Made by a program: the position numbers and the translations under genes. The notes beneath the pieces were generated by a model, which saw only the letters and a program-made list of their open reading frames with translations, ran no database searches and was not told the DNA's origin. From the NCBI GenBank assembly GCA_033675265.1, contig JAUJYZ010001371.1:156001-220000 (forward strand): a stretch of 64,000 nucleotides of DNA, in the 5' to 3' direction. Shown here in pieces: positions 1-26,941 of the stretch (positions are counted from its first letter, which is position 1; every line of letters begins with the position of its first letter). The stretch comes from Actinostola sp. cb2023. Lineage: Eukaryota > Cnidaria > Anthozoa > Actiniaria > Actinostolidae.

Positions 1-350
1 GGAACATATATATTCAAATCGAAACGTTCGTTTGGCCAAGAATCAACTTGCTGGCAACTAGTAAGGGGACAACAGAGACCAGAAAGGTCAATGATACAAT
101 AAGAAACAACAACATATAGCGGACTGGAACATATATATTCAAATCGAAACGTTCGTTTGGCTAGGAATCAACTTGCTGGCAACTAGTAAGGGGACAACAG
201 AGACCAGAAAGGTCAATGATACAATAAGAAACAACAACATATAGCGGACTGGAACATATATATTCAAATCGAAACGTTTGTTTGGCCAAGAATCAACTTG
301 CTGGCAACTACGGTACATGTAGTAGGGGACAAACAAGAATAAGAATCGAC
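1..350. repeat. 125-bp tandem repeat, about 2.8 copies
   Basis: The phrase GGAACATATATATTCAAATC starts at 1, 126 and 251, so the period is 125 bp, and the third copy ends in diverged sequence near 320-350. On the minus strand each copy holds a pyrimidine-rich run ending in CCCCTTACTAG, which resembles a 3' splice site. A hydrophobic open stretch also runs through each copy, but 125 is not a multiple of three, so the array as a whole cannot be coding. The array probably continues beyond the window edge. Confidence 0.85.
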
Positions 351-1984
351 AACAAATAAGTACTCGTAGCTTATTTATTATTCAAATACACACAACGTCT
401 TTGTCCTAGTGCCCTTCAATGGTATAACAAAAAACAAACAGATAGAGGTTGCACACTGTATGTACATGTATGTACGTGCAATACATGTACGTACAAATCT
501 CAATTCTATTTGACTAGTTTCACAATGTATACAGAGTTGTAGCAAGTGTTCAGTAAAGCAGTAAAGTTAGAAAATTGCTGCAGGCAAGTCAAACAACTCA
601 GTTGAGAATTATTATAAGGTAGCACAAAACCCTGGCGGTGCTGCAATAAACAGGAAAATAACTAGACTTGTAAAAGTGATTAGTATACATGTAATAATAA
701 TAATAATAATAATCAATTTAAATAGCACTATTTCTAATTTATCCAATAGCGCTTTACAATAAAAAATAAAAATAATGTACATGTAGTGTTTTGTAGGTGT
801 TATTTGAAAATTCTGTTATTGATAATGAGGATAGTTCTATGATGCACACCATAAGTTATAACTATAACTGTTAGAATTCCAGTGAACTTTAATTAATAAC
901 AAATGTTAGTATGTACACACTGTACAAAATATTGAGCTTGAAGCTAAGAAATTTAAAAAGTAAATATGGATATGAAGGCAATGTATCCATGAAGTACAAC
1001 TAATTAGAAACAACAGGGATGGAACAATAAAGGGCTTAAATTAATGAATGGTTTATGAAGTAGTTTCAGTTATCCTATCACACACAAGGTACATATAAAT
1101 ATATTGTATTACCCCATGCAGGTTCATAGATTGGTCAAAATCAACTTACTGATTGGAAAATAAATTAGTGCGCAGAAAAGAAACTGCAGCAAGAGATACA
1201 AAAGAATGCTTCAAGTATGTATTCTTACCATCATAGTATACGTACCATTATAATAACCATGTACTAGACAAGACTAAAACCAATAGCCCATTAAATTAAA
1301 CTCTACTTCAAGTCATTATATAACAATAAAGAAACTCCCATTTCAACGAACTGATTCTATGGTTGGTTATTCAAAAAGTATGGAGATCCAATCATGCATA
1401 ATGGCCAAGCTATCGGTACATGGACGAATGAGACGTAGATGCCATCAGAAATTACGAGTTATTGGAAGCTAGAGTTGATTTTGACAATGACAGAACCGTC
1501 ATTATTGAAGCCTAAACACAAAACAAAGCCATTTTGTTGTAGAACAATTAACATTACTGTCGTAAAAAAACTGTGTCACTTTTAGATATTTCGTGTTGAT
1601 GTGATGTATTATTTGTGAACATTTGATTAGTTCAACAAAATATTTGTACACGTAGTTGTCTAAACGTAAGAGCTTGGACAAGAAAACACGGAAAAGGCTA
1701 AAGGAAATGGTCGGCACAACAATATCTATATAAGCCTACTGACCTTCGACACACGAACAAAAGTTCGTGTCAGTTCAGTACGAAGGAATATTAACAATAT
1801 TTCGGTTTTAAGGGCTGAAATAAAGCACGACATAGGATTCCGTGATAGACTCAGAAACCCCCACAGAGCAAGGTTAGACCAGGATACATAGATAGAAAAG
1901 CACAGAGAACATGCTAACTACCACCTCAACTCTACTTTTTGACTTACTTTAAAGGCCTGAGTTACCCACTCATGTAGCACAAGA
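351..1984. other. AT-rich stretch without recognisable gene
   Basis: I find no convincing exon here. There is a short AAT run near 693-713 and several AT-rich segments. Short open frames on both strands, such as 1502-1717 on the minus strand, have no family resemblance that I recognise. Confidence 0.5.
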
Positions 1985-2721
1985 TCACGCCAAATATGAC
2001 CAAGGCGGTGATCGGAGTATTTTCAAGGTCCGAGAAAGCCTTGGAGAATTGAAATATCTAATTATGCGCTCGTACAATGAGAATACAGAATGAGTAGAAG
2101 TCCAGCATGGAAGTCGGGCGTATAAACACATAACACCACGAACCACTAATGAATTCACTTCATATTCAGATACGTATCTTTTCATTGATGTTTCAATTCT
2201 TTCTGTATCTATTGTGTGTTATTGTTGTGAGCCGTGTAAATAGCTGGAATCAGGCTCAATATGATGGCAGCAGTAGTTCTCATAGTCAAAATACAACTCA
2301 CCGACATGAAGTTTTCAAACTGAATTGGTACCGGCTCATCTACATAACATCAAACTTTAGAACGATGGATTTAAAATTATTGCCAATGTCAATTTGATCC
2401 GTGACTTTACAGGTTAAGTAAAGCGTTGAGAAGGTAAATAGTAAAGATCTATTATCGTCTATCGGTATTCTCAAACAAAAGTGGAATCATCACAAATTCC
2501 CAGGGAGCCGGCATTTGTTGGCGGAATGAAGTCATATCAAACATTAATCAGTCAATACATACCGAATAGATCATCTTGCATCTTGACACAGGGGCTACAC
2601 GGTTGAATATCGAGAAAATCAGGTCCTCTGTGCAGGCACATTCCAGGTTTCCAACGTAGCTGGTGATCGAGATTAAAAGCAATGTAAATGGCTGCTTAGT
2701 CTTATAAACACACTGGACTTC
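1985..2721 (-). CDS. Tentative unidentified 3-exon gene fragment
   Basis: Three minus-strand segments join in frame: 2563-2721 (53 codons, acceptor GTGCAG, donor GTATGT), 2302-2339 (acceptor ATGTAG, donor GTGAGT) and 1985-2198 (acceptor AGAAAG, ending in TGA). The first segment reads like real protein (EVQCVYKTKQPFTLLL at its start, then a cysteine-containing stretch). The last contains VVRGVMCLYARLPCW. I do not recognise the family. The 5' end is not found; a promoter-like stretch lies upstream at 2927-3060, which fits a minus-strand transcription unit. The third acceptor is weak, and this could be a chance chain of open frames. Confidence 0.25.
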
Positions 2722-2926
2722 CTGCACTATTTCAACCAACTTAACAACAAATCTTTTACTTACAGGCTTCTGTTTTCTTCTTCTACGTTAACCTACAATA
2801 AAACAAAGGAATAACAGTTCCGATGAGTGATCACAAAAAGGGGAATATCCTGTCAAATGTTACCTCCATCATAAAAAAATTTACAGAACACGCGAAGAAA
2901 AGAAAAGAGAAACTTTATACGTCTCA

Positions 2927-3060
2927 CTGCGCATGCGCAGCTGACTATAGTGACGTCATAACTCGAACCGCTGACCGTATGCTTCACGCAACGTCACGTG
3001 CAGACGTCACGGTGAACGTGACAAGAACCAGTTGGGCAAAACTCCAACACGAACTTGTCA
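2927..3060. promoter_or_regulatory. CpG-rich promoter-like stretch (NRF1, CRE, E-box sites)
   Basis: A palindromic CTGCGCATGCGCAG (NRF1-type) lies at 2927-2940, TGACGTCA (CRE) at 2951-2958, and CACGTG (E-box) at 2995-3000. Further CGTCAC/CGTGAC words follow. CpG density here is clearly above the surrounding AT-rich DNA. These are typical housekeeping promoter elements in animals. The served gene is unknown; the tentative minus-strand exons just below are the nearest candidates. Confidence 0.4.
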
Positions 3061-3493
3061 GGTCTCATAAAAAATGTCTGTCTGAAACATTAGAAGGTGA
3101 ATAAACTATGAGTATGTCTAAAAATGACTGCAGACCTTTATCATTTATTTATAGCCAAGTGATATAATGACTTTCAAGTAGTTCTGCAAATAACCATTGA
3201 GTACCATTATATTTTTATTTTTAGTCCCATTTTCTGTCCACACTTTTTTGACTTTTATACAGCGTAAACTCCCATGGTTCAACAACGCTTTACAACTTAT
3301 TAAAATTGAAAAACTAAATATCATTGTACATTATTAGTATATTAGAATGTTATAGTACATAGAAGTCAACATTTTTAATATTATTTCCTGCCATTAGGTA
3401 ATGTAAGTATAACTGTCCAATCCGTTGAGATAAGAGAGGATAAACATGTCCAATGGAGAGGAGGGGCAGTACTCAACCACATTTTGTGTGGGT

Positions 3494-3699
3494 ATAGACC
3501 TCTTTAGCTTCATATGTAAATTGCCCATTTCGTCCATTTCAAACCATGTGATGTAAACATGGTGTTCTCTGGAGAATTAGTCCTTTCAATATGAACAAAT
3601 AAATTTCAGAAATATAAAGGAACAATTCTCCAGAGAATATAATGTTTACATCACATGTTTTGAAATGGGCAATTTACATACGAAGCTAAAGAGGTCTAT
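3494..3699. mobile_element. Palindromic MITE, about 206 bp
   Basis: The arm starting ATAGACCTCTTTAGCTTC at 3494 is matched in inverse by GAAGCTAAAGAGGTCTAT ending at 3699. The pairing extends inward through the GATGTAAACAT/ATGTTTACATC segments and the CTCTGGAGAA/TTCTCCAGAG segments. The element has no coding capacity and folds as one long hairpin. The target-site duplication is not clear. Confidence 0.8.
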
Positions 3700-4572
3700 T
3701 GCAGGACACAAGTGTCACCCTATTTTAGAACAGTGTCATGAGAAATAGTTTTAGATATCTCACTAATCAAGGGGTGACAAACGTCAATGAGACATTGCAT
3801 AATTGAGTTCAACAAATAAAGTTATATGGTAGAATCAAGACTTTGCGAGACCACAACTTAGATGGCCATTCATAATCTTTAGCCTGAGACTTTATCTGGT
3901 AAAAATGGACTCAGAATTCTGTTAGTCCAACAAATCAAGATTCTGAGAAATGGATAAATGTTGTGAGATTCTTAGCAATTCTCAGGACCATTCATCACCC
4001 CTATTTCAGCGAATTTCTTCAAGAGAAAGAGCAAAGCTACTTGCTCTATATGCTCTGAACCCTGGATTTATAGCTACATTAATTTTGTACTTTATCGAAA
4101 AACTTTAAAACTACTCAACTACATGGCTTTTTTGGAATTTTAAATCCTTTTTCATATTTGCTCGATAAAGTGTGGTTTAATTGTTACCATTTCTCTAGTT
4201 CCCTTTGAATCAGTGGAGTTAATAAATATCCAGTTCACCCTTCAACAAGATTATGATGGTTGGTGATGTGTGTACCTGATGTGTGTAGCTTAAATTGTCA
4301 AAAAAAAACAATGTTAAAGAGCAAATAAACAATCAAATTGAATTGAAAAAATAGAAAAATTCCCTGCAGATATGTTGACATGTCATCCGTGGTTTAAAAG
4401 CCTGAAGTGCGTCGATCATCAGCTGGGAAGTTTCCTTGAGTGTCAAACATAGAATTGAGCTCAATACTCAACACCAGTGTTGCTCATAATAGATTAGTGT
4501 TTTTAGATTAATAGCTTCCAACATCTTGAGATAGTTATAAATATATATTTTTACTGATATATTTATTGCTTA
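3700..4572. other. Intergenic, likely end of ACADSB 3' flank
   Basis: No gene is seen. On the minus strand an AATAAA hexamer (complement at 4562-4567) lies 335 bp past the ACADSB stop codon and is the nearest clean poly(A) signal I see. If used, the ACADSB 3' UTR would include the palindromic MITE at 4573-4851. Confidence 0.4.
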
Positions 4573-4851
4573 CAGTGTGACTACACCAACCAAGGCCACC
4601 CAAACAAATTTTCATACAAATTATCCAATCACAATTGAGTATTTAAACAATAGAATCTGCACAAATTTTCAATTTTTCGCTTTAAAAGCATATATTTTAC
4701 TTTATATGTGTATGTATATGATCAAGAGTGAACAAGAAACAGTTTATAAATTGTAGAATTCGACATCATTCTGTTATTCAGCGTCACAAATGTGATTAGA
4801 AAATTTGATTCAAAATTTGTTTGGGTGGCCTTGGTTGGTGTAGTCGCACTG
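4573..4851. mobile_element. TA-flanked MITE (Tc1/mariner-like), 279 bp
   Basis: The terminal inverted repeat CAGTGTGACTACACCAACC at 4573 is matched by its inverse ending at 4851 with one mismatch. It extends inward through AAGGCCACCCAAACAAATTT, about 40 bp in all. The copy is flanked by TA on both sides, the Tc1/mariner target duplication. There is no open frame. It lies just beyond the ACADSB stop codon. Confidence 0.88.
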
Positions 4852-4901
4852 TAAAGACCCATATTGTTAATGTTATTATTTAACGGTCAAAATATAAAAT
4901 A

Positions 4902-19235
<14,334 letters not shown>

Positions 19236-19624
19236 TTTATTGCTGAAAATCCCAACTTTACGTTCACTTCAGTTTTTAAAGTTATTACAAAACACGCCCG
19301 CGATCAAAGTCCAGCGGAGAATTACCCATCAGCCATTGCGTTCAACAGGTTGACCACAGGAAGCCCAATTATCTTCTATATATGAAAGTTAGGTAATATT
19401 TTATAATTTTGCAAATATTTCCTAATATAGTTTGATTGTAATTTACGTGAACGGTACGATACCAAGTAAATACGTCATATAATAGATACGCTTCATCTTT
19501 GTCATGAGCGCAAAACTGTATCGCTACACTACTTACTGTCATGTACTGGTCGGTAGAGAAACTGCCCAGTTTCGAGACCGCGTTGGTTGATATATACAGG
19601 AAGTCACTCTGTTAATTGCTGTAG
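19236..19624. promoter_or_regulatory. Divergent promoter interval, ACADSB / LRR receptor 1
   Basis: Only 389 bp separate the two divergent start codons, so both promoters must lie within or overlap this interval. I see no TATA box at a convincing position. The stretch around 19280-19360 is moderately GC-rich and has a CCACAGGAAGCCC word at 19354. Confidence 0.5.
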
Positions 19625-22600
19625 ATGATGCGGGCACTTGAGATAGTTTTGCTGTGGATTTATGCCGTGACTTCAATCATCTTGCGTCATGTCGGTAAGT
19701 GCATAAATACAGATTGAAATACACGCTATCATTTATATAGTTAGTCAAGTAAACGGCGCCTTATCAGCGAAACACTGGGAGATCTGAAATGAATTCATAC
19801 ACGCCAGTTTTAGTTAAATGGTGTCCTTGATGTTCATTTTAAACGTACCTTTTCGCAAGCGTGTTCCAAAGGGCAATACTGGATTTCCTCCTGTATGTGG
19901 ATAACGAAAACGAACAGTTTCGAGAGAAAACCGGGGGCCCTTTTTGACACTGTGTTCTGACTGAACTATGCTGTAAATCTAAGCAAACGTTCATTTTATT
20001 ATATTTTATATAAACCTTGACTCTCTCCCCTTCTCCTAACTTATGAAATAGTTATATTTAATCAGATTTCAGATGAATTATGTAATATTTTCGACAAAAA
20101 ATTAAAGCTGCAAAATTGAGCCATGACATATGGGCGTGGTCCTTTAGCGGCGCGCGAATCTAATGAGAGCGCGATTGAACTCAAGACTCATTTTAAAAAC
20201 TAAATTTGTATAATTTGTTTCTTTGACTATAATGTACAGCTGGAGCGTTTCTTCAGTTCACAATTCATTTGTAATGAGACGTCAGTCCCTTCAGAAACTG
20301 AAACCGGTTAAACCGGTTATGGATTCAGTATTATTCGCCAAACGACAAAAAACATATTCCCGAATATTTTACACATCGTAAGTTGGCGAGGAGAAACGAA
20401 CATTGATTTTACCGGTTTTCTTTTATTTCCAGAAGCGACCAATTCGAAATATTTTGGGGAAGACCTGGAAGAAAGAGAGGTCTTGCTGGAAATATACCGC
20501 TGTACTAATGGTCACGGCTGGCTCAAAAAAACTGGCTGGAATGATACCACGATACAACATTGCCAGTGGTACGGAGTGGAGTGCAATAATATACTAGGTC
20601 AGTTGACGATTCCGCAGGTAATTGCACTTGAACTCTCCAACAATAATTTAACTGGAGAATTTCCTAGCAGTCTGGCCAATCTTAGTAACTTACAAATCCT
20701 CTCAGCTTCATCAAACGAGGGCCTTACTGGCAAACTGGGTGATTTTATCAGTGCAGAGATGAAAGACCTACAATATCTGAACTTGTCGTTTTGTCGTCTG
20801 TATGGTGAAATACCTGAAGAAATGATGCAGTTGTATTCCTTAGTAGAAATACGCCTATGTTGTCAACGTGGTTTAAAGATCAACGGTACGCTACCAGAGT
20901 CTATAGGCAACTTAAGCAAGCTCCAGGTCTTGTGTGTTGGTGAAAATAACATGAAAGGCCCAGTACCTTACGGTATTGCTAAGCTACAGAACTTAACAAC
21001 CCTTGATCTTGAAAATATGTCAATAAACAGCGTATTGAACGTCAGTATCTTTCAAACTTTAACAAATCTCAAGTCACTAAACTTGGCCAACACAAACATA
21101 AGTGGCGAGTTGCCTAGCAACATTGCACATGCCTTTCCGAAGATCGAGGAGCTACTGTTGCCTGGCAACAGCCTGACGGGATGTTTGCCGTCTCAGTTGG
21201 CAGCCATGGAGAAACTGAAAATACTCAACTTGGCCTACAATAGTTTATCGTGTATCAAGTCGATTGAGCACCTCAATAACGTCGAGTTTATTGATCTGTC
21301 ACATAATAGCCTGCACATTGGGTACAAGTACAAGTTACCTGAAAACTTTACCGGATTCAGTGTAGCAAATCTAAGAACGCTTTTGTTGTCTGACAATAAG
21401 AATTTAGAACTTGAACTGAATAAGTTTTTGAGCCTGGCCAGCACTTCAACAAAGAGTTCCTTAACGGTGCTGAACATCAGTAATTGTGGTTTTCATGGTC
21501 ACATTCCACAAAAGTTATGGTCCTTTGAAAAACTCATCTACGTAGATTTTAGTTATAACAAACTCAGTGGTAGCCTTCCCGAAATGGAGACATCGATGAA
21601 TTCGTTACTTTACTTCGATGTTAAAAATAATACGCTTGAAGGCTCCATTCCTGTCACGTTTTCTAGGTTGCATTCTCTACAGCAGTTTGATATTTCTGGG
21701 AATACAGACATGCGGAATAAATCTGATACTTTTATAAAGATAGATAATGAAGACCGATGGGCATTGAAGGATTATGGGACCTATATATGCCCTGTGCACG
21801 CCTTGCTGAACGGTCATGCATTGATCCGTCTAGATCCTTCCTACTACAATTACACGTATTGCGAATGTAAGAATGGTAGCTATGGGAAACGGAATGTCTG
21901 CCAGAAGTGTCTAGAGGGGGGTCATTGTAATCATGACTCCTCCTCCTCTTCCATGGTCATTGACACGGGTTATTGGCCTGAACCAAGTCCATATAACGTC
22001 ACACATCTAACAAAGTGCAAGGATCAGGCAGACGTATTCCATGATAATGCATTGACTACGTGCAATCCAAGAGGGAAGTGTACATGTACATTTTATAACA
22101 ACCACACCACATGCGATGAGTCATGCGTGTGTAGGAATGGAAGCCTGGATAGACTGTGTTCCCGTTGCGAAAAGCGATGGTATAAGTTTGGGACTATTTG
22201 CGTCAAATGCCCTACTGATCAATACACTACATATGTGTTCATGGTGCTTGTTACTGGATCATTATTAATCTTTGTGGTTGCATTACTTTATCTTAAAAAA
22301 CATCCAAGACTCAGCTTAGTGGTTATCTATTGTCAGTTGCTTATATTATTGTTGCTAAGATACTTCCACGTGATCCCTGGCTGGATGTTTGAGATCAACT
22401 TTATCATCCTTCTACTGTACTTGGCTGGCATTGGCAACTCGACAAGAGGACTTCTTAAGATAGCAGTGTTTTACTTTCAGATTCTGGACGCCATGGTATC
22501 CAACTACGAACTATGGCCCAAAGAGATTCTCATGGGCCAGCGTTACGTTAGCTCGTTGATTAACTTTCAATTCCCAGGACTAGCTTGTGACGTTCCTGAT

Positions 22601-23578
22601 CTCTACACTCCTATTGGCCATTTCGTATCACTGCTGATTCTACCAGTTTTGTGTATTACCGCTGTATGGACCCTGTACCTTATCGTCTTCATGATTCAGC
22701 GCGTTGCACGATGGGATCGTCAAACCATAAAGTACCACTGCTTACAGACGACAATCTCGTGTCTAAGACTGACTTATTTCCCAATAGTTCTTCGTTCTAT
22801 TGCTGTACTTGCAAGTTGTACCGATGGCAATCATATGCGTGTTGCTCCATGGATACCGTGTAACAGTAAGCAAAGTATAACATTACATCATATCGGTTGG
22901 GCGTCTACCATTGTTTACGTAATGGGGGTTCCGCTGTGCGTCTTTCTACCGTTATTGTTACGTTACGTTAGAAAAGACAAACGTTCATCTCTGTCAAAAG
23001 CTGATCAAGACTTGCTGGATAAATGGCTTGGTTCTATCTATTTACCTTATAAGGAGAAATACCGATCGTTCTGTGAAGTGTACGCCATATTGCGTCAGCT
23101 TCTTGTTGCGTTTATCATTGGTTATTACCACGAGATGTCACCGATGCAGACATTCTTAGTGTCGTTAATACTAGTATTAGCCTTGGTTGTTCATCTCGTC
23201 CTTCTACCCTATCAAAGTACTGCTCTTGGTTGCAGCATTCCATTGGAAAACATCATAGAAGCAGTCGTGTTAATAGTCCTGCAACACTCATTCATTCTGT
23301 TGCGCTTTACAACCTTCAAAGAAGTCCAAAGTACCAAATCAATGCTATGGTTAATCATAGGTGTTAATGGTACGCTAGTCGTCTTTCTATTATTAGTTCT
23401 TTCCTTCATTATCATTAAAGGTACTGTACATTTGGTCAAATGGAGAGTCGATACTGGAAACGAATTAGAAAATACAACCTCAATCAAGACCAAGAATAAC
23501 GTCATTTCCTGTTCGTTTAGACAGGAGAGAAGTCTTGTAAGACCCCTGTTGGAACCAGACGATGCGGACAACGAATAA
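19625..23578 (+). CDS. LRR / Cys-rich multipass membrane receptor-like protein 1
   Basis: Two exons, 19625-19694 and 20433-23578, join in phase 1 to give 1071 residues. Exon 1 encodes a signal peptide (MMRALEIVLLWIYAVTSIIL). Exon 2 begins with an LRRNT_2-like cap (GHGWLKKTGW, then CQWYGVEC). LRRs of the plant type follow to about residue 460 (LxxLxLxxNxLxGxIP). A cysteine-rich module spans about residues 475-620 (CECKNGSYG, CQKC, CEKRWYKFG). About nine membrane helices follow (about 625-1010), then a short cytoplasmic tail. The membrane part resembles the polytopic domains that follow Cys-rich repeats in many protist surface proteins. It is probably a plasma-membrane receptor; ligand and signalling are unknown. 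Exon 1 is chosen for its signal peptide, matching phase and GTAAGT donor; a second ATG follows at 19628. A 70-bp minisatellite follows 60 bp after the stop. Confidence 0.87.
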
Positions 23579-23636
23579 TTTTAACTTTTTATCTTACTTT
23601 TGACAGTACGTGCATTTTAATGTTAAAACTTTGATG

Positions 23637-24436
23637 CTGCGGAAACCCATGGCAACCAAGTCTACAATTGTTGTAGCAACACTGACAGGATACCCAACGA
23701 ACTGCGGAAACCCATGGCAACCAAGTCTATAGCGCAATTGTTGTAGCAACACTGACAGGATACCCAACGAACTGCGGAAACACATGGCAACCAAGTCTAT
23801 AGCGCAATTGTTGTAGCAACACTGACAGGATACCCAACGAACTGCGGAAACACATGGCAACCAAGTCTATAGCGCAATTGTTGTAGCAACACTGACAGGA
23901 TACCCAACGAACTGCGGAAACCCATGGCAACCAAGTCTATAGCGCAATTGTTGTAGCAACACTGACAGGATACCCAACGAACTGCGGAAACCCATGGCAA
24001 CCAAGTCTATAGCGCAATTGTTGTAGCAACACTGACAGGATACCCAACGAACTGCGGAAACACATGGCAACCAAGTCTATAGCGCAATTGTTGTAGCAAC
24101 ACTGACAGGATACCCAACGAACTGCAAAAACCCATGGCAACCAAGTCTATAGCGCAATTGTTGTAGCAACACTGACAGGATACCCAACGAACTGCGGAAA
24201 CACATGGCAACCAAGTCTATAGCGCAATTGTTGTAGCAACACTGACAGGATACCCAACGAACTGCGGAAACACATGGCAACCAAGTCTATAGCGCAATTG
24301 TTGTAGCAACACTGACAGGATACCCAACGAACTGCGGAAACCCATGGCAACCAAGTCTATAGCGCAATTGTTGTAGCAACACTGACAGGATACCCAACGA
24401 ACTGCGGAAACCCATGGCAACCAAGTCTATAGCGCG
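23637..24436. repeat. 70-bp minisatellite, about 11 copies
   Basis: The unit runs from CCATGGCAACCAAGTCTATA through TTGTTGTAGCAACACTGACA to CCCAACGAACTGCGGAAAC. Copies are nearly identical apart from CCC/CAC before ATGG. It starts 60 bp after the LRR receptor 1 stop codon and may be in its 3' UTR. The repeated ~67-codon minus-strand frames are artefacts of the array. Confidence 0.95.
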
Positions 24437-25118
24437 CGTGTAAAGCTGGTGTTCAATATATAAGTCATTTGAAAATAACGCTAAGATGTAATAGAATATT
24501 CATCGTGTTTCTGTTTTTAAAAGTTACTCTGTGTATTAATTGATCGTTTCGGACTGCAAACTGCTAAGTATAGCTACAATGGACGTCATAAAGCAGTGAG
24601 ACACTTTCCATTTTGTACGATTTCGTACGTGGTGAAACTCAGTAGCAACACATTATTTCTTACACACTGTTCGATGAAATACTTTCAAAAACCCCTCTCC
24701 CCCTTTCAATGTTGAAGCTGAATCATGCCTACACGTCACCCAAACGTATTCTTGCTCTAAACAACATTGAAATGGTGGGAGGGGAAGATATTCGCACCCA
24801 TAATAACTTGTAAGAAAACACACGTTTTTTGAACCACATGAAAAAGTGTCTCAACTAATTTTGACGCCATTGTTGTCATCAGTGTTTAGGCGATGGTGTC
24901 TAAGGCCGTGTTTACACTTGAGCACTTTACCAAGGTACAAATCAGAAAACCAAGGTTAACCGCTCAACAAACAATAGTTTTCTAATTCAGTCTACCAACT
25001 GGTTCGGTAACTCGTTTACTTACTTCAGTAAACCACCAAGTGTAAACACGGCCTAAGTATTTCAAGCGTAAAACTGGTTAACTAAATTCTCTCCTATATG
25101 TGTAATAACCGTTATCTA
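24437..25118. other. Intergenic spacer with one MITE
   Basis: No gene is seen. A palindromic element occupies 24903-25054. Confidence 0.6.
24903..25054. mobile_element. Short MITE with AGGCCGTGTTTACACTTG ends
   Basis: AGGCCGTGTTTACACTTG at 24903 pairs with CAAGTGTAAACACGGCCT ending at 25054, and weaker inner pairing is present. The ends look hAT-like, but I could not settle the target-site duplication. Confidence 0.8.
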
Positions 25119-25973
25119 TTAAAATGTTTCCTTTGCAAATAAATCAGCATTATGTTCAAATATCTTATTCCAGAAGAATTTCATGACTGCAAAATAAAAA
25201 GTTGCCTCTGTTGCGTTCATAATAATGCCAACTGCTTGAAGAGATGCAGGTCTGTGTTCAAACTCATGTATTCCTGTGATGTCTAAAGCGGCTTGTGAAG
25301 ACATTAACACAAATAAGTAAAGATTCTCGATAAAAAACGCGACGAGCGTCAGATTATAGCAGAACTGGAAGCTAGGAGATGCGTTCTCACTGTTAGGAGC
25401 AGTAACAAAGTTCCATAAACACACCACGGTAGTGACCATCACTTCGTCCAGGATGAAACCAAATTCAACCACAGAAATGATGAGTAAATGTTCGTGAAGA
25501 TACAAAATCACATTAAAAGTGATAACTACAATCATCTGGAACAATAACGACCAAAAACGTGCAATGCGAATTAGTCTTTTCAAGATTACATGAAATCCTG
25601 GAAACTGAGGAAGTTTGTGTAGAATTGCGATGGCAATAATGGAGTTTATCGAAGAAGAGATTTGCCAAGCGATCTCAAACACCGTTGGAAATGGAAAAAA
25701 GCTGAAGTTTTCACAGCGTAGTGTGGCAAGTTTTGCTCTGAAAAAACATTCTGTTGCATAGACTCCATACAGTATAACACTTAGATACCGCCATAGCATG
25801 AAGATGATATACAAAGCCGTCAAAAACGGCAAGAACTTCACCACTTTAGTGTCTTTATCCGTGATACCTTTCTCCTCGTCATCCAATCCACATTGCGCGT
25901 TTTTTTCCTCCAAACTTTCATCTGCCGTCAAATTAGTTTGTTCTTGTTTTTGGTTGTTTAATGTCGCACACAT
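25119..25973 (-). CDS. Unidentified multipass membrane protein, 284 aa
   Basis: A single uninterrupted frame starts at a true ATG. After a hydrophilic, acidic N-terminus of about 45 residues come about six hydrophobic helices (for example FLPFLTALYIIFMLW, MIVVITFNVILYL, LTLVAFFIENLYLFVLM) and a short tail. Charged residues cluster between helices as in genuine membrane proteins. I do not recognise the family. It lies between two LRR receptor genes on the opposite strand and could be intronless or retroposed. No poly(A) signal is obvious after the stop. Confidence 0.6.
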   Translation of the reverse strand: MCATLNNQKQEQTNLTADESLEEKNAQCGLDDEEKGITDKDTKVVKFLPFLTALYIIFMLWRYLSVILYGVYATECFFRAKLATLRCENFSFFPFPTVFEIAWQISSSINSIIAIAILHKLPQFPGFHVILKRLIRIARFWSLLFQMIVVITFNVILYLHEHLLIISVVEFGFILDEVMVTTVVCLWNFVTAPNSENASPSFQFCYNLTLVAFFIENLYLFVLMSSQAALDITGIHEFEHRPASLQAVGIIMNATEATFYFAVMKFFWNKIFEHNADLFAKETF

Positions 25974-26584
25974 TCAAAACGGTGTTTCACACTCCATCGA
26001 TATGAAGATAGTCGATTCCTTGCTCTGAATACTACAATATAAAAGTACTTAGAGTAGTATATGACTTCGTGGACTAGTTCTATTAGTATGTGGTAGCTAT
26101 GTGGTGGTCTGCTGGTGTCATTTCATTAGTTCATTGGACCGTTTGACCTGTGACACTGACAGTAATGACACATGTATCACAAGTCCTGTTTTACTAGAGA
26201 TATACTACTAATTATATAATAACACCATTTGGACAGTGTAATTTTGTGTTGAATTGGCTCAGATACAATATCGATACAATATAATATAACCGAATAAATG
26301 CGTGTTTCCTGATGCATTATATGGGCTACCTGTGTAGAATACTCGCTGGGTTAGGCCTGGGCTACCACCTGTTTAAAATATTTAGCTGGTTCTTTGTTTT
26401 CCTTTTTCTTTCTCTCTATCAGTTTAATTGGCTTCCTTCCTTTCCTTCTTTCTTTTCTCTCCCACTCTCTCTCTCTCTCTTCCCCCCAGTTCATTCATTC
26501 ATTCTGTTGATGAGTCGATCATTACGCATTCTGAATGATAATGACAGAAGTTCACAAGGCTATACACAGGTAGCCCAAGCCGGG

Positions 26585-26637
26585 AGCCCAAGGTATCTAT
26601 GAGAGGCTTTCATAGCTCTCATAGATACCTTGGGCTA
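26585..26637. repeat. Short perfect hairpin
   Basis: AGCCCAAGGTATCTATGAGAG at the left is mirrored by CTCTCATAGATACCTTGGGC at the right with an 11-base loop. It lies next to CACAGGTAGCCC words (26567 and 26632). Other GGGCTACCTGTG words are found near 26325 and 26360. Confidence 0.7.
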
Positions 26638-26941
26638 CCTGTGGACTATATAGAGTAAAAAAAATTAATTTGTTCGACACATGCAGGAAATGCCGAACAA
26701 CTATAGTCACTACTACAATGCTAGACTTTCTAAAAGTCCTTTTCAATTCGTCGCTCGTCGGAAGTTCGCGACTTCGTCGCTCACTTCGCGAACACGAGTG
26801 TGTCCGTAGTTCCGTAGAGGTCGACTTGTGGCAAGTCTACTACCCTCTTCAAGCACTTGAGCCCACGAGATAACTTGGTCAGTGGCTATTTCTTAACCAT
26901 CGATTCCAAGAAAAAAACGGCAAGAGGACACCCTCGACGGC

